Positions 1-8,846 of a stretch of 44,742 nt of DNA are shown here, in pieces. A program made the position numbers and the translations under genes. The notes under the pieces are model-generated. The model was not told where the DNA came from. It saw only the letters and a program-made list of their open reading frames with translations, and did no database searches. Source of the stretch: Actinoplanes oryzae (lineage in GTDB: Bacteria; Actinomycetota; Actinomycetes; Mycobacteriales; Micromonosporaceae); NCBI RefSeq assembly GCF_030757795.1, contig NZ_JAUQWH010000063.1:1-44742 (forward strand), read 5' to 3'. The number at the start of each line of letters is the position of its first letter. The stretch's first letter is position 1.

Positions 1-374
1 ACCGCCACGATCGCGAACAGCACGAAGACGATCAGCGACACGAGCTTGGCGACGAGCAGCTTCGTGCGGCCGACCGGCCGGACGAGCAGATAGCGCAGCG
101 TGCCCGCGGTCGCCTCCCCGGCCACGGCGTCGCCCGCGAGCACCGCCACGGAGACGGGCAGGAACACGGGCATGACCAGCGCCATCGCGGCCGCCGGATA
201 GAGGGCGCCGTTGCTGAGCACCGCCGACAGGAACGCGCCACCCTGCCCCGGCGGCGGGGGCACCCGGGTCGTCGCCAGGAACACCGCGACGATGAGGGGC
301 AGGGCACAGAGCAACCCCGTGATCACGTACGTCCGGGGCCGCCGGAACAGCTTCGCCAGCTCGACGCCGATCAC
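1..374 (-). CDS. ABC transporter permease, N-terminal part (cut by window edge)
   Basis: About 124 residues are visible, reading toward position 1 with no stop before the edge. The start is a GTG whose GTGA overlaps the stop of the upstream ATPase gene, so the two are translationally coupled. The N-terminus is short and basic and is followed by a hydrophobic segment (about residues 14-30, YVITGLLCALPLIVAVFLA). Further on it contains GDAVAGEATAGTLRYLLVRP, the cytoplasmic coupling segment typical of ABC-2 type permeases that work with a separate ATPase, then another hydrophobic stretch. Such permeases export drugs, lipids or peptides, but the substrate cannot be told here. The gene is likely complete beyond the window. 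Confidence 0.85.
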   Translation of the reverse strand, partial: MIGVELAKLFRRPRTYVITGLLCALPLIVAVFLATTRVPPPPGQGGAFLSAVLSNGALYPAAAMALVMPVFLPVSVAVLAGDAVAGEATAGTLRYLLVRPVGRTKLLVAKLVSLIVFVLFAIVA

Positions 375-1276
375 GGGTCCACCCGATCCGAGCTGGTCGA
401 CGTCACGTCCAGCACCACCTGTTCCAGGGACCGCCGCTCGGCGGTGATCTCGGCGACCGGGATGCCGGCCGCCACGAGCTCGCTGTTCAGGGCGGCCGGA
501 TCGGCGTGCCGCACCAGCAGGGACGTCCCGTCGCGGCGCTCGACCCGCCCGTCGAGCAGCGCCACCGCGCGCTCGGGCGCCGGCGTGCCCACCAGCACCC
601 GGCCGGTGGGCGCGCGCAGCCCGGCGAGATCGTCCTGCAACACCAGCCGGCCGCGGTCCATCACGCCGACCCGGGTGCAGAAGGCGTCGATCTCGCCGAG
701 CAGATGGCTGGAGAGCAGCACGGTCGTCCCCTCGGCGTTGAGCTCGGTGAGCAGGTCGCGCACCTCGCGGATGCCGCGCGGGTCGAGACCGTTGGTCGGC
801 TCGTCCAGCACGAGCAGGCGCGGCTTGCGCAACAGCGCCCCGGCCAGGCCGAGCCGCTGCCGCATGCCCAGCGAGTACGCACGGACGGGCCGCCTGTCCA
901 CGCCGGCCAGCCCCACCCGCTCGAGCGCCTCGCCGACCCGGCGCCCCCGGTCGCGGCGGCTGCCACCCGGGCCGGCGGCGTCGAAGAGCTTCAGGTTCGT
1001 CCGGCCGGACAGGTGCGGATAGGCGCCGGGGCCCTCGACCATCGCCCCGATCTGCGGCAGCACCTCCCGGACCCGGCGTGGCACCGGGCGCCCCAGCACC
1101 TCGATCTCGCCGCGCGTGGCGAAGACCAGCCCCAGCAGCATCCGGACCAGGGTCGTCTTGCCGGAGCCGTTGGGGCCCAGCAGGCCGTACCGGTCGCCGG
1201 CGCGCACGTCGAGCCCGACGTCGTCCACGGCGGTGATCCGGCCGTACCTCTTGGTGAGACCGCGCGTGACGATCAA
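371..1276 (-). CDS. ABC transporter ATP-binding protein
   Basis: This 301-residue nucleotide-binding subunit drives the ABC-2 permease encoded next. The start is a TTG whose TTGA overlaps the stop of the preceding RseB-like gene, with AGGGAG just upstream, which is why a start further upstream is rejected. The Walker A motif is GPNGSGKTT (Lys40). The signature region is YSLGMRQRLGLAGALL, followed by Walker B LLVLDEPTNGLDPRG and the switch His in LLSSHLL. The C-terminal ~80 residues carry the accessory domain common in the CcmA/DrrA-like exporter class. The length is normal. Coupling on both sides suggests a fixed three-gene unit: RseB-like envelope protein, ATPase, permease. Confidence 0.93.
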   Translation of the reverse strand: MIVTRGLTKRYGRITAVDDVGLDVRAGDRYGLLGPNGSGKTTLVRMLLGLVFATRGEIEVLGRPVPRRVREVLPQIGAMVEGPGAYPHLSGRTNLKLFDAAGPGGSRRDRGRRVGEALERVGLAGVDRRPVRAYSLGMRQRLGLAGALLRKPRLLVLDEPTNGLDPRGIREVRDLLTELNAEGTTVLLSSHLLGEIDAFCTRVGVMDRGRLVLQDDLAGLRAPTGRVLVGTPAPERAVALLDGRVERRDGTSLLVRHADPAALNSELVAAGIPVAEITAERRSLEQVVLDVTSTSSDRVDP

Positions 1277-2367
1277 GAGAGCTCCCTCACGACCTGCTGG
1301 ATCACCGCGGGCTCGGCCAGCCCCGCGATCAGGTACGTCCCGCGCCCGCCGCGCACGGCCCCGACGGTGAGCAGCCCGGTCGGCAGGACGGCCGCGTCGT
1401 CGCCCACCGCCGTGCCGAAGGTGCGCACCTGCTCGTACGCCCGCCGGCCCGCCCCGCCCGGCAGGCGCGCGACGACGAACCGGGCGAACCCGGTCCCGTA
1501 CACGCCGGCGGCCGCGAGCGGGGTGGCCTGCCGCGCGAAGCCGCCCAGCCGTTCCGGCAGCCCGCCGCGGCCCAGGCGGTTGGCGGCGGCGAGCAGGTCC
1601 GACGTGTCGGTGACGACCGACCCGACGCCCGGGCCCGGCTCGGGTGGCGTAAGTACGCCATTGTCCGGGGCGGACAGGTGCACCTCGAGGAAGCGCGTGA
1701 CGAACACCGGCCGGCTCCCGCCCCGGGCGGTGATCTCGACCTGCAACGGCAGGCCGGTGTCCGGGTCGGCCCAGAGGTCCACCCGCGCGACGGTGGTGCC
1801 GGCCGTGCCGGGCGCGATCCGCAGGCCCGCGGCGTCCACCCCGGCGACCCGCTTGGCGGCGAGCGGGGAGAACGTGTCCCCGGCGGCGAGGGCTAGGAGG
1901 CGGGCGCCCAGGGCCGGCGGGGTGAGATCGGCGCCGCGTGGCAACCGTACGGGCTGCGGGCCCTCGATCCGGGTCAGCTGCCCCGCCGCCGACTCCCACA
2001 TGACCTGCGCGCCGTCCGCCTGGTAGAGATCCGTCTCGGCGGCGCCGTCGAGCACGTCCACGCGCCAGCGCTCGGGCGACGCGTACCACGTGCGCATCTC
2101 GGTCACGCCGCTCACCAGCGACGTCACGTCGGACAGCCCGGGCAGGTCGGGGACGGGCAGCAGGCCGCTGCTCTGCGCGTACCCGTGGAAGGGGTGTCCG
2201 CCGGAGGCGGCGATGCGGGCCCGCAGCGCGCCGATCTCGATCTCGCCGGCCGCCGCCGGGCGCAAAGCCAGCAGCACGGGCACGGCGGCCAGGAGCGCGA
2301 CGACGACCAGCACGACGAGCCAGCGCCGGCGTGCCTGCGAGCTGACGACGGTGCCGTGCGCGCCCAT
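1273..2367 (-). CDS. RseB/LolA-like exported envelope protein
   Basis: This is a 364-residue protein. An N-terminal basic stretch (RRR at about 13-15) precedes a single hydrophobic helix (about 16-36, WLVVLVVVALLAAVPVLLAL) ending in RPAAAGE, so it is either secreted or anchored outside the membrane. The rest is a beta-rich domain with ERWRVDVLDG, DLYQADGAQVMWES, and DLWADPDTGLPLQVEI. These match the LolA/RseB superfamily fold, in which a half-barrel binds lipids or senses envelope stress; actinobacterial members are often annotated as sigma-E regulatory RseB-domain proteins. It overlaps the ATPase gene by four bases, suggesting a role with that exporter. Assignment is by fold-type motifs; no cognate sigma factor is visible in the window. 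Confidence 0.75.
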   Translation of the reverse strand: MGAHGTVVSSQARRRWLVVLVVVALLAAVPVLLALRPAAAGEIEIGALRARIAASGGHPFHGYAQSSGLLPVPDLPGLSDVTSLVSGVTEMRTWYASPERWRVDVLDGAAETDLYQADGAQVMWESAAGQLTRIEGPQPVRLPRGADLTPPALGARLLALAAGDTFSPLAAKRVAGVDAAGLRIAPGTAGTTVARVDLWADPDTGLPLQVEITARGGSRPVFVTRFLEVHLSAPDNGVLTPPEPGPGVGSVVTDTSDLLAAANRLGRGGLPERLGGFARQATPLAAAGVYGTGFARFVVARLPGGAGRRAYEQVRTFGTAVGDDAAVLPTGLLTVGAVRGGRGTYLIAGLAEPAVIQQVVRELS

Positions 2368-2410
2368 AGGCCAGCCAATCTACCCGCGCGCCCGAAAAGC
2401 CGGGGAAAGA

Positions 2411-3061
2411 TCAGCTGTCGGACGTCGTCGGCGCGATCGGCTTGACCTGGCCCACCGCGAAGTCACCGGCCGAGCAGGCGGTCTGCGGCTTGCTGACGAA
2501 CGCGGCCGCGGTCTCGTCCGGCGGGTAGATCCGGTAGCCGCGCACCTGCACCGGCTTGCAGGTCTTCTCGTCGACGGCCTGCGGGTTCGCGATCTCGATC
2601 GTGGCGTGCACCCGGTCGCCGGGGGTCAGCATGATGAGCGGGCTGTCGGCCGGCGTCCGCTGGAACGACTTGCCCACCTGCTCGCCGTTGTCGCCGGTGA
2701 CAAAGGAGACGCCCGGGTAGCCCTCGAGCGAGCACGCCTTGCCCGTGATGTTCTCGAAGATGAGGAACTCGCTGTGGTGGCCCGCCGAGCCGCCGCCCTC
2801 GTCGCCCTCATCCGTGATCTTCAGATCCGCCGTCTTGCACCCCGCCGTCTGACCGCCGCTGCCGCTGCCGTCGTCGCCGTCGTCCTCCGGCGCCGGCCTG
2901 CTCGTGGTTGTCGCTGGCGTCGGCGAGCTGGTGGCGGCGCCCGCCGAGGTGGCCGGCGCGGCGCTGGTCGTGGTGGAGTCGGTGCCCGTGCACGCCGCCG
3001 TGCTCAGCGCGAGGCCCAGCAGGCCGGCCGTCAGCATCGTCGTCCGCTTGATGTCACGCAT
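2411..3061 (-). CDS. DUF4232 lipoprotein
   Basis: This is a 216-residue lipoprotein. The signal peptide starts MRDIKRTTMLTAGLLGL and ends in lipobox LSTAAC, so Cys24 would be lipidated. A Thr/Ser/Ala-rich linker (about 25-65) then spans the cell wall. The C-terminal domain (about 70-210) has the DUF4232 pattern: a first Cys in CKTADLKIT, FLIFENITGKACSLEGYPGVSFV, and paired cysteines in KTCKPVQVRGYRIYPPDE and QTACSAG. The family is widespread in actinobacteria and has no established function. The gene stands alone; the flanking gaps are 43 and 153 bases. Confidence 0.85.
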   Translation of the reverse strand: MRDIKRTTMLTAGLLGLALSTAACTGTDSTTTSAAPATSAGAATSSPTPATTTSRPAPEDDGDDGSGSGGQTAGCKTADLKITDEGDEGGGSAGHHSEFLIFENITGKACSLEGYPGVSFVTGDNGEQVGKSFQRTPADSPLIMLTPGDRVHATIEIANPQAVDEKTCKPVQVRGYRIYPPDETAAAFVSKPQTACSAGDFAVGQVKPIAPTTSDS

Positions 3062-3214
3062 CGTGGTCGCCTCCGTCGTCGATGGATCTTGCTCATCTCG
3101 AACGCTACGAGCGTGGCCGGGCGGTTGACTCCCCCTTCCGTGCCACCCGGCGCAAGGCTCGACATCCCTGCGGGGGCGGGCAAAGGTGGCTGGACCGTGG
3201 CCTGACAGCGTTGT

Positions 3215-3694
3215 CTACCGACCGGATCGCACCGCGGCCAGCCGGTAGCCGATGCCGCGGACCGTCTCGACGACCGGCCCGCCCTCCAGGGCGCGCAGCT
3301 TCGAGCGCAGCCGCTTCACCGCGGAGTGCAGGATGGACGAGTCCCCGAGGTAGGCGCTGTCCCACACCGAGGCGAAGAGCCGCTCGTAGGACCAGACGGT
3401 GACCGGCGGTGACGCCAGCCGGGTCAGCAGCCGGTGCTCCAGCCGGGTCAGCTCGAGGGCCCGGTCGCGCCACGCCACGGTGTGCTGCTCGTTGTCGACG
3501 ACCAGGTCGCCGAAGCGCACGACCGGCGGCACCTCCTCGGCGCCGGCCTCGACCTGGGCGAGCATCGCGCGCAGCTCGGCGATGTCCGAGCAGACCAGCA
3601 CGGCCCCGAGGTCGTCGAGGCGGCGGACGAGGGACTCGCGGACCTCGCGGTCCGGGGTGACGCAGACGACCAAGGGCATGCCGGACCGACCCAT
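3215..3694 (-). CDS. OmpR/PhoB-type winged-helix regulator with truncated receiver
   Basis: This is a 159-residue DNA-binding protein. The start is taken at ATG 3694 (or the adjacent in-frame GTG at 3697) because GGAGGAAG lies just upstream. Upstream codons lack a comparable ribosome site. Residues about 6-50 look like the first half of a response-regulator receiver (PLVVCVTPD...), but the segment carrying the phosphorylatable Asp is missing and the chain runs straight into the effector domain. The winged helix (about 58-158) is clear: FGDLVVDNEQHTVAWRD, LELTRLEHRLLTRLA, and SAVKRLRSKLRALEGG with the wing VETVRGIGYRL. It probably acts without phosphorylation. The target is unknown; the divergent giant protease gene at 3948 is an obvious candidate. 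Confidence 0.85.
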   Translation of the reverse strand: MGRSGMPLVVCVTPDREVRESLVRRLDDLGAVLVCSDIAELRAMLAQVEAGAEEVPPVVRFGDLVVDNEQHTVAWRDRALELTRLEHRLLTRLASPPVTVWSYERLFASVWDSAYLGDSSILHSAVKRLRSKLRALEGGPVVETVRGIGYRLAAVRSGR

Positions 3695-3947
3695 CACGAG
3701 CTTCCTCCGGGATCTACGCGGGTGCCCCCAGCAAACGCCGGGGCATCGAGTTTGGTCAACATCCATCCATAGGTAATTCACAGCATCGAAACGGTTTCGC
3801 CTCCCGTCTGCCCGGCTTTTGGCCGAATGGCGCCATTGATCGACACCGTTGCCGGACCGGAGCATGGCAGCGACGGTCATGGATGCACTGGGTGTCCCGT
3901 GCGCTACTCACCGTGCCGTCGCGTCATTTCTCTGGGGGAGGAATTAC

Positions 3948-6900
3948 ATGCGAGTACGACCTGGGGTGTTCACGGGGGCCGCACTGGCCCTGGTGATCAC
4001 CCTGACCGGCCTGCCCGCGCAGGCCGCCCAGGCGGCGGACAAGACGCCCGCCGTCAGCTCGGAGGTCCTGGCCAAGCTGGCCGCCGAGGACACCACGAGC
4101 TTCTGGGTCTACCTGCGGGAGCGCGCCGACCTGTCCGCCGCGAGCCGGATCGCCGACGACGGCGACCGGACCGCGCGGGTGTACGAGCAACTGACCGAGA
4201 CCGCCGCCGACAGCCAGAAGGGCCTGCGGTCGCTGCTCGACTCGCACAAGGCCAAGTACTCGACCTACTGGATCGCCAATGCGGTCCGGGTGACCGGCGA
4301 CCGCGAGCTGCTCGACGCGATCGCGGCCCGCTCCGACGTGGAGCGCATCGACCCGGTCCGCACCTGGAAGGTGCCCGAGCCGGTCGCCAAGCACGGCGCG
4401 GCCAAGGCCGGCACGGCGGCGGTCGAGTGGAACATCACCGACATCGGCGCCACCCGGGTCTGGGACGAGTTCGCCGACAACGGCGAGGGCATCGTCGTCG
4501 CGAACGTCGACACCGGCGTGGACATCACCCACCCGGCGGTCAAGTCGCACTATCGCGGCTTGCAGGCGGACGGGTCGGTGAACAACAACTACAACTGGTT
4601 CGACCCGGCCAACGTCTGCGGCGGCACCGGCCCCTGCGACAACCACGGCCACGGTACGCACACCATCGGCACGATGGTCGGCGACGACGGCGGCGACAAC
4701 AAGATCGGCGTCGCGCCCGGGGCGAAGTTCATCGCCGCGAAGGGCTGCGAGAGCGGCAGCTGCTCGGACTCGTCGCTGCTCGCCTCCGGCCAGTGGATCC
4801 TGGCGCCGACCGACAGCAACGGCCAGAACCCGCGCCCCGACCTGCGGCCTGACGTGGTCAACAACTCGTGGGGCGGCGGCCGCGGCGACCTGTGGTACCA
4901 GGAGACCGTCGAGGCGTGGGCCGCGGCGGGCATCTTCCCGGCCTTCGCCAACGGCAACACGCCCGGCACGGCGCCCTGCAACTCGGCGTCGGACCCCGGT
5001 GACTACCCGGTGTCGTACGCGGTCGGGGCCTACGGCTCGAACCACGTGATCGGCGCCTTCAGCAACAAGGGCTCGTCGTCGATCGACAACTCGGTGAAGC
5101 CCGACATCTCCGCGCCCGGCGTGGCGGTCCGCTCGTCGATCCCCGGCGGCTACGACTCCTGGGACGGCACGTCGATGGCCACCCCGCACGTGGCCGGCGC
5201 GGTCGCGCTGATCTGGGCGGCGGCACCCTCGCTGCGCGGCGACATCGCGGCGACCCGCGAGCTGCTCGACGACACGGCCATCGACACCAACGACACCTCC
5301 TGCGGCGGCACGGCCGACGACAACAACATCTACGGCGAGGGCCGGCTCGACGTCTACAACGCCGTCGTCCAGGCGCCCCGCGGCCCGGTCGCGCGGGCGT
5401 CGGGCACGGTCACCGACGCGAGTACGGGCAGCGCGCTCGCCGACGTGACGGTCACCGCCGCCGGGCGTACGGTCACCACCGGCGCGGACGGCAAGTACCA
5501 GCTCACCTTCGAGGCCGGCACGTACGACGTGACCGCCGCGAAGTACGGCTACGTCAGCAAGACCACGCCCGTCACCGTGGCCGAGGGCGAGGTGAAGACC
5601 GTCAACTTCGCGCTGACCCCGGCGCCGATGGTCACGGTCAGCGGCACGGTGACCGACGGTTCGGGCCACGGCTGGCCGCTCTACGCTTCGGTGTCGGTCG
5701 ACGGGCGTCCCGGCGACCCGGTGCTCACGGATCCGGTGACCGGGCGCTACTCGGTCGCCCTGCCGGCGAACGCGGCGTACGAGCTCACCGCCACGCCCAA
5801 GTACCCCGGCTACCAGCCGACCACGGTGGACGTCATCGTGGCGACGGGCGCCAAGACGGCGAACATCGCCGTGCCGGTCGCTCCCGCCTGCACGGCCGCG
5901 GGCTACTCCGTGTCGTACGGGGAACCGGTGCTGACCGAGTCCTTCGACACCACCGACACGCCCGCCGGCTGGACGGTCGTCAACCGCACCGACGGCGGCG
6001 GCTGGGGCTTCACCGACATCGGCAGCCGGGGCAACAAGACCGGCGGCTCCGGCGGCTTCGCCATCATCGACAGCGACAAGCTGGGCTCGGGCAAGAGCCA
6101 GGACAGTGACCTGGTGACGCCGGCGCTGGACCTGAGCGACCAGACCGCGCCGTTCGTCCGCTTCAAGAGCGACTACTACGCGCTGAGCAGCCCGATCGAC
6201 ATCGACGTCACGGTCGACGACGGGGCCAGCTGGACCAACGTGTGGCACCAGACCGCCAACCGCCGCGGCCCGGTCACCGAGGAGGTGTCGCTCGCCCCGG
6301 CCGCCGGTGCCGCGAGCGCCAAGCTCCGCTTCCGGTACGCCGGCTCGTACTCCTGGTGGTGGCAGATCGACGACGTCCAGGTCGTCAACCGGGCCTGCAC
6401 GCCGATCCCGGGCGGCCTGGTCGTCGGCACCACGACCGACTCGCTGACCGGCGCGGCGCTCACCGGCGTCAAGGTGGCCGGCGGCGAGGGCTCCGGCGTT
6501 TCCGGGGAGGGCGGCTTCTACTGGCTGTTCGCGCCGGCCGCCGGCGCGCAGCAGTTCACCGCGACGAAGGCGCCCTACCAGCCGCTCACCAAGTCGGTGA
6601 CGGTCGTCGCGAACGGGGTCAAGAAGGCCGACTTCGCCCTCTCGGCGAGCCGGCTGACGGTCACCCCGACCGAGATCCAGAGCTTCCAGACGTACGGGAC
6701 CACGCGCACCACGAACGTGACGGTCAAGAACACCGGCAACGCCACCGCGACCGTGGACGTGCTCGAGCGGCCCCAGGGCTTCGAGGCGTTGCGGACGCAG
6801 GGGTCGGCCGGGGTCACCGTACCGATGAAGGGTCTGAGCCCGGCCATGACCGGACCGACCTTCGCGGCGACCAACCCCAAGGTGGGCACCAAGGCCGCGG

Positions 6901-8273
6901 ACTCGTGGACGGCGCTGCCCAGCTACCCGCTCGCCATCTTCGACAACGCCGCGGCGGTCATCGACGGCAAGGTGTACTCCGTCGGTGGCGGCAGCGGCAC
7001 CGGCAACGAGAAGAAGGCGTTCGTCTACGCGGACGGCGCCTGGACGTCCCTGCCCGACCTGCCGACCGTCCGCTCCAAGCCGGTCGCGGCGGCGGTCGAC
7101 GGCAAGCTCTACGTGCTCGGCGGCTGGGGCACCGGCGGCACGCCCGTCGCCACCGTGGACGTCTTCGACCCGGCCGCGGGCACGTGGTCGACGCTCGGCG
7201 CCACCAACCCCAAGGCCACCTCGGCGGCCGGATCCGCGGTCGTGGACGGCAAGATCTACCTGGTCGGCGGCTGCCTCGACGGCGACTGCACGCCCTCGGC
7301 CGACACGGTCGTCTTCGACCCGGCGGCGGGCGCCTTCAGCACCGCGACGGCCTACCCGAACGAGACGTCGTTCCTCGGCTGCGGCGCCGTGGGCGGCAAG
7401 GTCTACTGCGCCGGCGGGTACGACGGGGTCAGCTCGACCAAGGCGACCAAGGTCCTCGACCCGGGTGCGGGCACGTGGACCGCGGCCGCCGACGCCCCGC
7501 TCGACCTCTGGGGCGGACAGGCGACCGCCGCCGGTGGCCTCCTGGTCCTGGCCGGCGGCGTGGCCAACGACTCCAGCGGCGTGACCAGCCAGGTCATCGG
7601 CTTCGACCCGGCGGCCGGCACGTGGAGCACGCTGCCCGCCATGGCCGCCCCACGCTACCGTGGCGCCGCGGCCTGCGGCTTCTACCGCATCGGTGGCTCG
7701 GCGACGCCGTTCGTCGGCAACAGCGACAGCGCCCTCCTCGACGGCCTGGGCAACTGTGACGCCGAGGGTGACGTCACGTGGCTGACCGAGGACCCGGCCT
7801 CGTTCGAGCTGGCCCCCGGCAAGTCGAAGACCGTCAAGGTGACGCTGACCGCCACCGCGGCGGCCGGCGTCGCACAGCCCGGTACGTTCACCGCGCAGCT
7901 CGGGCTGCGGGCCGACACGCCGTACGCGGTCCCGGCCGTCGACGTGGAGATGAACGTCTCCCCGCCGGCCAGCTGGGGCAAGCTCCAGGGCACGGTCACC
8001 GGCGTCTCCTGCAGCGGCACGGAAACGCCGCTCAAGGCAACGGTCCGCCTCAACGGCACGACCAGCTACACCCTGGTGGCGGACGCGTCCGGGCACTTCC
8101 AGTGGTGGCTGCCGAAGGGCACGTACCAGGTGATCGTGGCCAAGGACGGCTGGATCCCCGAGGTGCAGAGCATCAAGGTGAGCGCGGGCTTCGTCCTCAC
8201 CGCCGACTACGACCTCGACCCGGTGATCTCCTGCGCCCAGCGTGAGCGGATCGCCATCGCCAAGTCCCTCTGA
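3948..8273 (+). CDS. Secreted S8 (subtilisin-like) serine peptidase with Kelch and carboxypeptidase-regulatory-like modules
   Basis: This 1441-residue exported protease starts at ATG 3948, eight bases after GGGGGAGGAA. A signal peptide (about 1-28, ending ...PAQAAQAAD) is followed by an I9-like propeptide (to about 150). The catalytic triad is visible: Asp188 (VANVDTGVD), His235 (NHGHGTHTIG) and Ser409 (GTSMATPHVAGA). After the catalytic domain (to about 475) come two carboxypeptidase-regulatory-like domains (about 483-640), a jelly-roll/MAM-like domain (about 655-820), a third regulatory-like domain (about 825-900), five to six Kelch-type blades (about 984-1265; repeated LYVLGGWG, IYLVGGC, VYCAGGYDG) and a final regulatory-like domain (about 1345-1430). 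It probably degrades extracellular protein while binding a surface. A terminator follows directly. Confidence 0.95.
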   Translation: MRVRPGVFTGAALALVITLTGLPAQAAQAADKTPAVSSEVLAKLAAEDTTSFWVYLRERADLSAASRIADDGDRTARVYEQLTETAADSQKGLRSLLDSHKAKYSTYWIANAVRVTGDRELLDAIAARSDVERIDPVRTWKVPEPVAKHGAAKAGTAAVEWNITDIGATRVWDEFADNGEGIVVANVDTGVDITHPAVKSHYRGLQADGSVNNNYNWFDPANVCGGTGPCDNHGHGTHTIGTMVGDDGGDNKIGVAPGAKFIAAKGCESGSCSDSSLLASGQWILAPTDSNGQNPRPDLRPDVVNNSWGGGRGDLWYQETVEAWAAAGIFPAFANGNTPGTAPCNSASDPGDYPVSYAVGAYGSNHVIGAFSNKGSSSIDNSVKPDISAPGVAVRSSIPGGYDSWDGTSMATPHVAGAVALIWAAAPSLRGDIAATRELLDDTAIDTNDTSCGGTADDNNIYGEGRLDVYNAVVQAPRGPVARASGTVTDASTGSALADVTVTAAGRTVTTGADGKYQLTFEAGTYDVTAAKYGYVSKTTPVTVAEGEVKTVNFALTPAPMVTVSGTVTDGSGHGWPLYASVSVDGRPGDPVLTDPVTGRYSVALPANAAYELTATPKYPGYQPTTVDVIVATGAKTANIAVPVAPACTAAGYSVSYGEPVLTESFDTTDTPAGWTVVNRTDGGGWGFTDIGSRGNKTGGSGGFAIIDSDKLGSGKSQDSDLVTPALDLSDQTAPFVRFKSDYYALSSPIDIDVTVDDGASWTNVWHQTANRRGPVTEEVSLAPAAGAASAKLRFRYAGSYSWWWQIDDVQVVNRACTPIPGGLVVGTTTDSLTGAALTGVKVAGGEGSGVSGEGGFYWLFAPAAGAQQFTATKAPYQPLTKSVTVVANGVKKADFALSASRLTVTPTEIQSFQTYGTTRTTNVTVKNTGNATATVDVLERPQGFEALRTQGSAGVTVPMKGLSPAMTGPTFAATNPKVGTKAADSWTALPSYPLAIFDNAAAVIDGKVYSVGGGSGTGNEKKAFVYADGAWTSLPDLPTVRSKPVAAAVDGKLYVLGGWGTGGTPVATVDVFDPAAGTWSTLGATNPKATSAAGSAVVDGKIYLVGGCLDGDCTPSADTVVFDPAAGAFSTATAYPNETSFLGCGAVGGKVYCAGGYDGVSSTKATKVLDPGAGTWTAAADAPLDLWGGQATAAGGLLVLAGGVANDSSGVTSQVIGFDPAAGTWSTLPAMAAPRYRGAAACGFYRIGGSATPFVGNSDSALLDGLGNCDAEGDVTWLTEDPASFELAPGKSKTVKVTLTATAAAGVAQPGTFTAQLGLRADTPYAVPAVDVEMNVSPPASWGKLQGTVTGVSCSGTETPLKATVRLNGTTSYTLVADASGHFQWWLPKGTYQVIVAKDGWIPEVQSIKVSAGFVLTADYDLDPVISCAQRERIAIAKSL

Positions 8274-8285
8274 CGCACACCCCCA

Positions 8286-8316
8286 GGCGGCCCGGTCCCT
8301 CGCGGACCGGGCCGCC
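8286..8316 (+). terminator. Rho-independent-type hairpin after the S8 peptidase gene
   Basis: A perfect 13-bp GC-rich stem (GGCGGCCCGGTCC paired with GGACCGGGCCGCC) encloses the 5-base loop ctcgc, 12 bases after the protease stop codon. There is no strong U-tract, as is common in high-GC actinobacteria. Confidence 0.8.
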
Positions 8317-8370
8317 GCCCGTTGCCCAAGCGGCCGGCATCTGACCGCAATACCCCGCACAGTCGGGGCT

Positions 8371-8829
8371 ATGACTGTCACGTCCCCGCCCGCCGGCGCC
8401 GCCCTGAACCCGTTCGTCATCGTCGACGACGCCGCCGGGCTGATCGCGTTCGTGTCCGAGGTGTTCGGCGTCCCCGAAACGGTCGAAGCCCGCACCCCGA
8501 TGCCGGACGGCAAGCTGATTCACGCCGAGCTGCGCTTCGGCACCGTGAACCTGATGGTCGCCGACCGCCTCGACGGCTGGTCGTCCCGGCCGGGCCTCCT
8601 GCAGGTGTGGGTCACCGACGTCGCCGCTGCCCTCACCCGCGCCACCTCGCGCGGCGCGACGATCGTCACCGAGCCGACCCCGTTCTACGGCGAGACGACG
8701 CTCGGCCGGATGCTCGACCCGTGGCGGAACCTGTGGTGGCTCTACGCCCCGGCGCCCGGCCAACCCGACCCGCTGTCCGGCACCGTCTTCACCACCCTCG
8801 ACCAGGCATTGCGGACAATGGTCGTCTGA
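8371..8829 (+). CDS. VOC (glyoxalase/bleomycin-resistance fold) family protein
   Basis: This is a 152-residue single-domain protein. The visible vicinal-oxygen-chelate features are FVIVDDAAGLIAFVSEVFG near the N-terminus, HAELRFGTVNLMVAD in the middle, LQVWVTDVAAALTRATSRGATIVTEP, and the closing TTLGRMLDPWRNLWWLYAP, which resembles the PhnB-like subfamily. These proteins bind metals or small ligands and include isomerases, dioxygenases and resistance proteins; the substrate is not predictable. The start at ATG 8371 gives the normal family length. The longer open frame upstream overlaps the terminator of the previous gene and is rejected. It is a single-gene unit. Confidence 0.85.
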   Translation: MTVTSPPAGAALNPFVIVDDAAGLIAFVSEVFGVPETVEARTPMPDGKLIHAELRFGTVNLMVADRLDGWSSRPGLLQVWVTDVAAALTRATSRGATIVTEPTPFYGETTLGRMLDPWRNLWWLYAPAPGQPDPLSGTVFTTLDQALRTMVV

Positions 8830-8846
8830 CGTGGCGGACGACGGGG

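Noticed and set aside
3924..8513. 1529-codon open frame on the minus strand
   Set aside because: It lies antisense to the S8 peptidase, whose catalytic motifs are unambiguous. Arg/Val/Asp/Gly-rich antisense frames are expected from the GC-rich third positions.
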